A program made the position numbers and the translations under genes. The notes under the pieces were generated by a model that searched no databases, was not told the origin of the DNA, and was given only the letters and a program-made list of their open reading frames with translations. Shown here one piece after another: positions 5,268 through 10,780 of a DNA stretch of 10,780 nucleotides; position 1 is the stretch's first letter; the number at the start of each line of letters is the position of its first letter. The DNA is from Chloroflexota bacterium (GTDB lineage: Bacteria > Chloroflexota > Dehalococcoidia > DSTF01 > RBG-16-68-14). The stretch covers positions 1-10,780 of the forward strand of contig JACZTE010000014.1 in NCBI GenBank assembly GCA_022573935.1. The letters run 5' to 3'.

Positions 5268-6455
5268 ATGAAAGACCTCATCTACCTCGATTACGCCTCC
5301 ACTACGCCGCTCCATCCCCAGGTGCGCGAGGCGATGCTGCCCTACCTGGAGGAGCGCTTCGGCAACCCATCGGCCACCTACGGCCTCGCCCGGCAGGCCA
5401 GCGAAGCCATAGAGGCGGCCCGCGACAGCGTCGCCAGCCTGCTCGGCTGTCGCAGCACCGAAGTGAGCTTCACCAGCGGCGGGACAGAGTCGATCAACAC
5501 CGCGATCAAGGGCGTCGCCTTCGCCCAGCAGCTGGCGCGGATGGGCAACCACATCATCACCTCCGCTATCGAGCACCACGCCGTCCTCCATAGCTGTCAG
5601 TACCTAGAGAAGTTCGGCTTCGAGATTACCTACCTGCCGGTCGACAGCGACGGCATGGTCGACCCTGCCGATGCCGCGGGGGCGGTGAACGAGCGCACGG
5701 TCCTGGTCAGCGTGATGACGGCGAACAACGAGATCGGCGTCGTCGAGCCGGTGGCGGAGATCGCCCAAGCGGTGCGCGAGCGCGCCCGCCAGATCGACCG
5801 GCGCATCCCCTTTCACACCGATGCCGTGCAAGCGGCCAACGCCCTCAGCCTTAACGTCGACGAGCTTGGAATCGACCTGCTCAGCCTCTCCTCACACAAA
5901 TTCTACGGCCCCAAGGGCTCGGGCGTTCTCTACCTGCGCCGGGGCACGCCCTTCCTGCCCCAGCAATCAGGCGGCGGTCAGGAGCGCCAGCGACGCGCCG
6001 GTACCGAGAACGTCGCTGCCATCGTCGGCACGGCTCGCGCGCTGGAGCTCGCCCAGCAAAACCGCGCGGCGTACTCGGAGGCCTGCTGCCAATTGCGAGA
6101 CCGCCTGCTCGACGGCATCCTCACCCGCTTCCCGGACGCGACCTGCAACGGCTGCCGTGAGCGACGCCTGCCGAACAACGTCAACGTCAGCTTCCCAGGC
6201 ACAGACGCCCGCGACATGCTCCGCCGCCTGGACGAAGCCGGTATCGCCGCCAGCGCGGGCTCCGCCTGCAACGAGGAGACGCTGGAGCCCTCCCACGTCC
6301 TGCTGGCGATGGATGTCCCGCTGCAACGCGCCGTCGGCACGCTGCGCCTCACCGTCAGCCCCCATACCACGGAGGCGGAGATCGACCGGCTGCTGGCGCT
6401 GCTGCCAGAGGTGGTCGAGGGGGCGCGGACGCCGGAAGGCGTGGCCGCCAGCTAA
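5268..6455 (+). CDS. Cysteine desulfurase, IscS/NifS type
   Basis: A 395-residue PLP enzyme that takes sulfur from L-cysteine as an enzyme-bound persulfide, releasing alanine, and passes it to Fe-S cluster assembly, tRNA thiolation or related pathways. Visible family marks, numbered from ATG 5268, are the N-terminal YLDYASTTPLHP, the phosphate-binding SGGTESIN (70-77), His104 in EHHAV, ANNEIG (152-157), Asp185 and Gln188 in TDAVQA, the PLP lysine Lys211 in SSHKFYGPKG, GGGQERQRRAGTENV, and catalytic Cys334 in SAGSACNEETLEPSHVL. The long flexible cysteine loop puts it in class I (IscS/NifS), not SufS. I chose ATG 5268 because the longer GTG/ATG-like frame from 5184 overlaps the promoter. A ribosome binding site is not obvious, so the short leader may act otherwise. 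No iscU, iscR or mnmA is adjacent within the window, so its sulfur acceptor is unknown; iscS-like is as far as I would name it. Confidence 0.93.
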   Translation: MKDLIYLDYASTTPLHPQVREAMLPYLEERFGNPSATYGLARQASEAIEAARDSVASLLGCRSTEVSFTSGGTESINTAIKGVAFAQQLARMGNHIITSAIEHHAVLHSCQYLEKFGFEITYLPVDSDGMVDPADAAGAVNERTVLVSVMTANNEIGVVEPVAEIAQAVRERARQIDRRIPFHTDAVQAANALSLNVDELGIDLLSLSSHKFYGPKGSGVLYLRRGTPFLPQQSGGGQERQRRAGTENVAAIVGTARALELAQQNRAAYSEACCQLRDRLLDGILTRFPDATCNGCRERRLPNNVNVSFPGTDARDMLRRLDEAGIAASAGSACNEETLEPSHVLLAMDVPLQRAVGTLRLTVSPHTTEAEIDRLLALLPEVVEGARTPEGVAAS

Positions 6456-6492
6456 CGCACCGGCCGTTACCAGACAGACCCTCTTTCCCATC

Positions 6493-8109
6493 ATGGCCGA
6501 GCCAGCGGAGAAGCCCGCCCCGTGGTATCATCGAGCCGTGCCCGAGCGACGTTTGCCCTTCACCGTCAAGGATGACGCGGGGGGTTCCCACTCCGGGGAG
6601 CTTCTCATCGTCCGCACTTGGCACCCCGACCTCGAGCTGAACCCCAGCGCGGCCTTCACCATCGTCCTCGTCGAGCAGCCGCTAAAGGAAGCCAGCCCGC
6701 CGCCAACGGCCGGAAACGTCGTCGTCTGCGCGCCCGCCACGCCCGTGCGCCTGCCTGCCACCGTCGCCGAGGCGGCCGTCGCGGACGAGACTGGAGACGC
6801 CTCGCTGGCGTCGCCTCTGCGACTACCTTGGTCTTCGCTCGCCGCCTACGCGGAAGGCGCGTTGCTGGCGGCGCTGCCGCTCTCGACCAGCGCCCAGGAG
6901 GTGTTTGGCGCGGGAACCCGCCAACCGCGACTAGCGCCACTGATCGACCACGTACTGGCAGGCGCGCGCCTCGCTGACGCCTGCTGGCGCAGCATCGACC
7001 AGATGCTCTCCTCGCCTCGTCCGCCCGCCAGAGTGGCCCGGCCGCAGCGGCTGCGCGACCGCCTCAGCGCCGCGATCGCGGAGCTGCCTGCCGCAGCAGA
7101 ATCCGGGGCGACCGGCGAAGCCGCGATCGCTCGGCTGGGCGAGATCGCGAACGGCGCGGCGCCCGAGACGGTCGTGGCGTCTCCCGCGACGCTCGCGGAC
7201 GACGTCGCCTTCGTCTGCTGCCTGAAGGAGCAGCCGAAACCGGCGGCGGAGCTGGCTTCCATGCTCGCCTACCTAGAAGCAGCCCAGCCCGGCCCACAAC
7301 AGCGCAGGTTGCTCGTCGACCGGGCGACAACACGAGAGCAGCTCTCCTTCGTCACGTTGCTCTCGGAGCCTCACCGGCTGGATGGCATGCGCGCCACCTT
7401 CGAGATCTTCCGCAACGACTACATCGCCGCCTATAGCGAGCATCATCTGCGGTACTGGCAGGCCTGGGCTCGCCTGCGCACCGTCTTGGACGAAGCCGCG
7501 CCAATCGCGCAGACGCTCGCGCGGCTAAATACGCTGTCGGCGCTGGGCCAGCCGCTCGGCCGCACCGCACTGACGGCATACCGGCGGCTGACCCGCGAAC
7601 CACGCTCCTGTTCGCCGCAGAACTTGGAAGCGACGCTACGGGAGCGGCCGGGCTGCCAGGACTGCCAGGTCACGCTGGAGATCGGCGTGCCGAGCGAGGA
7701 GACGGAGGAGGTGCTGCGCCGCCTGCAGGCAGCGCTCTCCCGGCAGCAAGCTCACCTCGCAAACCAGGCGGTGCGCCGCATCCTAGCGCGTGGCGGTGAG
7801 CGTATCGAGCAGTTCCTCAAGATCGTGCAGGCCTCGGACCTGACGGGCCTCGCACAGGTGCTGGACGACGATCTGCTCGCCTTCCTGAGCGAGCTGCTCG
7901 CCCAACCGGTCTCGCCCGCGCCGGCTGCGCTCGACCTGCTCCAGGAGCTGATCCGCGCCCATCCCACCGTGAGCGAGGAGCAGGTGGAGGCGGTCACCCA
8001 GACGCTGCGCCAGCTCCTGATCGAGCAGATCGCCTCGCAGCAGGCCGCCGACCCGTCGCAGGAGGCCGCTATCCGCCTGGCCGCGACGCCGAGCCCCCCT
8101 TCGTCATGA
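6493..8109 (+). CDS. Uncharacterised protein, possibly DUF6079 C-terminal-like, with a cysteine triad
   Basis: A 538-residue protein I cannot name with confidence. No signal peptide, membrane segment or Walker motif is visible. Residues 1-170 are Ala/Pro-rich with short strands, and about 240-345 are largely helical (segment TFEIFRNDYIAAYSEHHLRY). A region at 346-395 carries Cys373 and the pair Cys388-Cys391 (GCQDC), a possible partial zinc site. Residues 400-520 form amphipathic, probably coiled-coil helices ending in PSPPSS. The order of helical segment, short Cys-X2-Cys region and RRILARGGERIEQFLK reminds me of the C-terminal portion of DUF6079 / PglY-like proteins, but the ATPase part of those is missing, so this is a weak assignment. 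ATG 6493 lacks a good ribosome binding site; GTG 6538 is an alternative. It lies 37 bases after the desulfurase and overlaps pth by ATGA, so it is surely co-transcribed with both. Confidence 0.7.
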   Translation: MAEPAEKPAPWYHRAVPERRLPFTVKDDAGGSHSGELLIVRTWHPDLELNPSAAFTIVLVEQPLKEASPPPTAGNVVVCAPATPVRLPATVAEAAVADETGDASLASPLRLPWSSLAAYAEGALLAALPLSTSAQEVFGAGTRQPRLAPLIDHVLAGARLADACWRSIDQMLSSPRPPARVARPQRLRDRLSAAIAELPAAAESGATGEAAIARLGEIANGAAPETVVASPATLADDVAFVCCLKEQPKPAAELASMLAYLEAAQPGPQQRRLLVDRATTREQLSFVTLLSEPHRLDGMRATFEIFRNDYIAAYSEHHLRYWQAWARLRTVLDEAAPIAQTLARLNTLSALGQPLGRTALTAYRRLTREPRSCSPQNLEATLRERPGCQDCQVTLEIGVPSEETEEVLRRLQAALSRQQAHLANQAVRRILARGGERIEQFLKIVQASDLTGLAQVLDDDLLAFLSELLAQPVSPAPAALDLLQELIRAHPTVSEEQVEAVTQTLRQLLIEQIASQQAADPSQEAAIRLAATPSPPSS

Positions 8110-8789
8110 GCGACAACGCCGGTAGCAAGAGCGGCGGCCTCTGGCAGCGGCTGCGACGGATCGTCGCGCCGGAGCGAGCGCCCGACGAAGACGCTGCGCC
8201 TTCGTACCGCGTGCGATTCGTCGTCGGCCTCGGCAACCCGGGCGGCGAGTACGCCACGACCCGCCACAACATCGGCTTCTGGACGGTGAACCGCCTGGCC
8301 CGACGCCACGACATCGAGCTCAAGACCAGCGGACAGGCGGCGCTGGGCCAGGGCCGCATCGGCGGGCGCGAGGTGGCCTTGGCGAAGCCGCGCACCTTCG
8401 TCAACAAGAGCGGGATCGCCGTCTGGAACCTGGTGAAGCGTCTGAAGCTGGACGACGCCCGCGAGCTGCTGGTCGTCCACGACGACCTGGACCTCCCTGT
8501 CGGCAAGGTGCGGCTGCGCGCCCGCGGCGGCCACGGCGGCAACAACGGCATCCGGTCGATCATCGAGACGACGGGCAGCGACCAGTTCCGCCGCCTGCGC
8601 ATCGGCATCGGACGGCCCGTGGTGGACGGCAAGCCGTCATACGAGCCCGACGTCGTCGCCGACTACGTCCTCTCCGACCCGCCGCCGGACGAGCGCGATC
8701 TGCTGGACGAAGCGGTCGAGCGAGCGATCGAGGCGATCGAGATGACGCTGGCAGAGGACATCGACCAGGCGATGGCGCAGTTTAACTAA
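8106..8789 (+). CDS. pth: Peptidyl-tRNA hydrolase
   Basis: A 227-residue cytoplasmic enzyme that cleaves the ester bond of peptidyl-tRNAs dropped by stalled ribosomes, recycling the tRNA. The bacterial Pth pattern is complete. FVVGLGNPGGEY carries Asn44, TRHNIGF carries the catalytic His54, FVNKSG carries Asn100, VVHDDLDLP carries Asp126, and the glycine-rich GGHGGNNGI carries Asn147. Each of these corresponds to an active-site residue of the E. coli enzyme (Asn10, His20, Asn68, Asp93, Asn114). The usual Met before Asn68 is Val99 here, a mild substitution. The first 36 residues, basic then acidic, form an extension not found in typical 185-200-residue Pth. A later start near the core cannot be excluded, but ATG 8106 overlaps the upstream stop as ATGA, which supports it. 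The neighbour mfd downstream matches the pth-mfd order seen in many bacteria. Confidence 0.95.
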   Translation: MSDNAGSKSGGLWQRLRRIVAPERAPDEDAAPSYRVRFVVGLGNPGGEYATTRHNIGFWTVNRLARRHDIELKTSGQAALGQGRIGGREVALAKPRTFVNKSGIAVWNLVKRLKLDDARELLVVHDDLDLPVGKVRLRARGGHGGNNGIRSIIETTGSDQFRRLRIGIGRPVVDGKPSYEPDVVADYVLSDPPPDERDLLDEAVERAIEAIEMTLAEDIDQAMAQFN

Positions 8790-8796
8790 AGCCCTG

Positions 8797-8805
8797 TGCT
8801 ACAAT
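8797..8805 (+). promoter_or_regulatory. Extended -10 promoter TGC-TACAAT for mfd
   Basis: TG-N-TACAAT lies just after the pth stop, with TACAAT at 8800-8805 and the TG of an extended -10 at 8797-8798. No good -35 is present at 17 bases, as is usual for extended -10 promoters. Transcription would start near 8812, about 50 bases before ATG 8862, giving mfd a promoter of its own besides read-through from pth. Confidence 0.5.
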
Positions 8806-8814
8806 GCCTCGGAA

Positions 8815-8838
8815 GGGCTGGTCTAGGGAGGCCAGCCC
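8815..8838 (+). other. Leader hairpin between pth and mfd
   Basis: GGGCTGG (8815-8821) and CCAGCCC (8832-8838) are exact inverted repeats around a ten-base loop. It follows the pth stop by 25 bases and ends 23 bases before mfd. Downstream is GTTTCGG and not a T-run, so it is a poor intrinsic terminator. If the -10 at 8800 is used, the hairpin would sit at the 5' end of the mfd transcript and could protect it or modulate translation. Confidence 0.45.
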
Positions 8839-8861
8839 GTTTCGGCGTGTCCCGGAGTGCG

Positions 8862-10780
8862 ATGAACCTCTCAAACCTGCTGCCGACGATCGAGGCCGCC
8901 TGCGGCCTCAGCACACTGCGCCCGTCTGGAGAGGACCAGCGTGAACCGCTCGTCCTGGGCGTGAGCGACGCGGGGAAAGCGCCCGTAGTCGCCGGCCTCG
9001 CCCGCGCGGCGGACGCGCCGACGCTGGTCATCGTGCCGAAGCCGCCCCAAGCGCTGACGCTGGCCGAGGAGCTGGCCGCCTGGCTGGGCGAGGCGCTCCC
9101 CATCCTCGCCTTCCCCGAACGCGACACCTTTCCCTACGAACGCATCCTCCCCGACCCGGAGGCGCTCCGCGACCGGCTGCTCGCGCTCCAGGCGCTCCGT
9201 TCCGGGCAGCCCTGCATCGTCGTCGCCTCGGGCGTCGCCATCGCCCAGCGCACGTTGCCGGCGGGCGCGCCGCAAGAGACACAGGTCGAGCTGCGAACCG
9301 GCGGCCACAGCAGCCCTGAAGCGCTGCTGGCGTCGCTGCTGCGGCTGGGCTATCGCACGACGCCGCTGGTGGCGCTGCCGGGCGATGCCGCCCGCCGTGG
9401 CGGCATCGTCGACGTCTTCCCGGCGACGGACGACGCGCCAATACGCATCGAGTTCTTCGGCGACAGCATCGAAACGATGCGCCGCTTCGATCTCGACAGT
9501 CAGCGCTCGGGCGAGCTGGTCGAGGCGGTATCGCTCGGCCCGGCGCGGGAGGTGATCGACCTGCCAGCGGCAGTCGCGACGCTCGTCTCGGGGCTCCCCG
9601 AAGGCCACGAGCGGCTCGAGGAGGAGCTGACGCGTCTCCAGGCCGGCGAGGCCCCCGCCGAGGAGGCGTTCTACCTGCCGTTCGTCGCCTCAGGCTCGCT
9701 GCTGGAGCATCTGCCGGAAGGCGGCCTCCTCATCGTCGACGAGCCGGCGGACCTAACGCAGGCGCTGGAGGAGCACGACACTCAGACCGAGGAGGTGCGT
9801 CGGAATCTGGAGGCGCGAGGCGAGCTGCCCGCCGGCCTCCCTTCGCCCCACGCGACCTGGGAGGAGCTGCGAACGAAGCTCGACGAACAGCCTGGGCGGC
9901 TCCATCTCTCGCGCTGGGCGGTCGAGGCGGCCACGAACGAGACCGGCGACGCCTCGCCGCCACTCGCCGGGACATCGAGACGGCTGCCGTTCGCGCCTGC
10001 CGACGCCTACGGCGGCCGACTGCGCGACCTGGCCACCGCCGCAGCCGAGGCCGCCGCCCGAGGCCGAGCGCTGGTCATCGTCTCGCAGCAGGCGCAGCGG
10101 CTTGCGGAGGTGCTGGAGGAGCAAGGCGTACCCGCCACCCTCGTTGACGAGCCAGCCACGCCGCAGCCCGGCGTCATCGCCCTCGTCGCGGGCTCGCTGC
10201 CGCACGGCTGGCGGCTGACGACCTCGCAGCCACCGCTAACGCTGCTCACCGACGCCGAGGTCTTCGGCTTCGTGAAGCAGCGCCGCCGTCTTCCTCGGCG
10301 AACCGCCTCCGCGTTGTCGGCGGAGGCGTTCCTGGCCGAGCTCACCCCCGGCGACCACGTCGTCCACATCGAACACGGTATCGCTCGCTTCGCCGGCCTC
10401 GTCCAGCGCCGCATCGATGACGTCGAGCGGGAGTACCTGGAGCTGCACTACGCCGACGGCGACCGCCTCTATCTGCCGGCGGATCAGGTCGACCGGGTCA
10501 GCCGCTACGCCGGCCCCGGCGAACACGAACCCCGCCTCACCCGCCTGGGCAGCCAGGAGTGGAGCCGAGCGAAAGATCGGGTACGTCGCGCGGTGGCGGA
10601 GCTGGCGCAGGAGCTGCTGGAGCTCTACGCCACCCGCCAGGTCGCGGAAGGCCGCGCCCTGCCACCCGATACGGCGTGGCAGCAGGAGCTGGAAGCATCG
10701 TTCCCTTATGTCGAGACCGCCGACCAACTCGCCGCCATCCAAGCGGTGAAGGAGGATATGGAGCGGCCGCGGCCTATGGA
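8862..10780 (+). CDS. mfd: Transcription-repair coupling factor Mfd, 3' truncated by the window
   Basis: The frame is open from ATG 8862 to the window edge, 639 codons of a protein usually near 1,150. Mfd pushes RNA polymerase stalled at DNA damage off the template and recruits UvrA for nucleotide excision repair. Residues 1 to about 350 are the UvrB-like module, with LVLGVSDAGKAPVVAGLA as a degenerate Walker A, FPERDTFPYE (84-93), and ARRGGIVDVFPATDD followed by IRIEFFGDSIETMRRFD. Residues about 490-565 are the CarD-like RNA-polymerase-interacting domain (LTPGDHVVHIEHGIARFAGL, then YLELHYADGDRLYLPADQ). FPYVETADQLAAIQAVKEDM from residue 614 is the entry to the superfamily 2 translocase module; its Walker A lies beyond the window. 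GGAG at 8854-8857 precedes ATG 8862 with only four bases of spacing. Confidence 0.93.
   Translation, partial: MNLSNLLPTIEAACGLSTLRPSGEDQREPLVLGVSDAGKAPVVAGLARAADAPTLVIVPKPPQALTLAEELAAWLGEALPILAFPERDTFPYERILPDPEALRDRLLALQALRSGQPCIVVASGVAIAQRTLPAGAPQETQVELRTGGHSSPEALLASLLRLGYRTTPLVALPGDAARRGGIVDVFPATDDAPIRIEFFGDSIETMRRFDLDSQRSGELVEAVSLGPAREVIDLPAAVATLVSGLPEGHERLEEELTRLQAGEAPAEEAFYLPFVASGSLLEHLPEGGLLIVDEPADLTQALEEHDTQTEEVRRNLEARGELPAGLPSPHATWEELRTKLDEQPGRLHLSRWAVEAATNETGDASPPLAGTSRRLPFAPADAYGGRLRDLATAAAEAAARGRALVIVSQQAQRLAEVLEEQGVPATLVDEPATPQPGVIALVAGSLPHGWRLTTSQPPLTLLTDAEVFGFVKQRRRLPRRTASALSAEAFLAELTPGDHVVHIEHGIARFAGLVQRRIDDVEREYLELHYADGDRLYLPADQVDRVSRYAGPGEHEPRLTRLGSQEWSRAKDRVRRAVAELAQELLELYATRQVAEGRALPPDTAWQQELEASFPYVETADQLAAIQAVKEDMERPRPM

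Noticed and set aside
5821..6492. Upstream extension of the unknown protein's open frame through the cysteine desulfurase
   Set aside because: This part is out of frame with a well-conserved enzyme and is Arg/Ala/Pro/Ser-rich noise. The credible protein starts at 6493 or 6538.
8815..8838. Intrinsic terminator of pth
   Set aside because: The stem is good but is not followed by a T-run, and a promoter-like TGC-TACAAT precedes it. I list it as a leader hairpin instead.
8871..9608. Long - strand open frames opposite mfd
   Set aside because: The + strand has continuous Mfd homology from 8862 to the edge; the reverse frames are Arg/Gly/Ala-rich shadows.
1..10780. CRISPR array, tRNA, rRNA or defence island
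   Set aside because: No regularly spaced repeats, no tRNA arm patterns and no recognised defence genes were seen. The possible DUF6079 likeness of the 6493 gene is too weak, and its neighbours too housekeeping-like, to call a BREX-type system.

Overview
The window is a high-GC bacterial chromosome fragment with all credible genes on the + strand. The flanks and right half are roughly 65-72% G+C where I sampled them; the stretch around 1420-2250 is nearer 50%. The lipoprotein-anchored DUF3105 protein, the strong sigma70-type and extended -10 promoters, and the run cysteine desulfurase / unknown Cys-containing protein / pth / mfd suggest an uncultured Chloroflexota (Dehalococcoidia-like) genome. 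That is an inference from gene style, not a phylogeny. No tRNA, rRNA or CRISPR array was seen.

Left end (3-991): the C-terminal part of a cyclase-family (kynurenine formamidase-like) metal hydrolase overlaps a PaaI-type hotdog thioesterase by one base, so the two probably form a small catabolic operon.

Decayed zone (about 992-2530): this is the most unusual part. It holds two 92%-identical C-terminal stubs of one BNR/sialidase-like beta-propeller gene (1234-1338 and 2407-2511). One stub carries a start codon, a good ribosome binding site and what looks like the family's own N-terminus, as after a large internal deletion. Nearby are a possible remnant of the lipoprotein family found intact at 3634-5135, and a lower-GC gene for a secreted protease propeptide whose catalytic domain is missing after an in-frame TGA. 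A short sequence like an IS3-family terminus sits exactly where the second stub begins. Together these suggest a rearrangement scar.

Middle (2548-5135): a zinc-dependent medium-chain alcohol dehydrogenase is followed closely by two tandem lipoproteins. The lipoproteins share an NTF2-like domain with a conserved cysteine pair, and the second carries an added C-terminal DUF3105 domain. Their start and stop codons overlap (ATGA).

Right half (5206-10780): a promoter with a perfect 7-bp palindrome between its -35 and -10 boxes drives an IscS/NifS-type cysteine desulfurase. Downstream come an unrecognised 538-residue protein that may resemble the C-terminal part of DUF6079 proteins, peptidyl-tRNA hydrolase (pth, ATGA overlap), and transcription-repair coupling factor (mfd). 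mfd has its own extended -10 promoter and leader hairpin and is cut by the window edge. The genes from 5268 onward are housekeeping functions in sulfur transfer, ribosome rescue and DNA repair.
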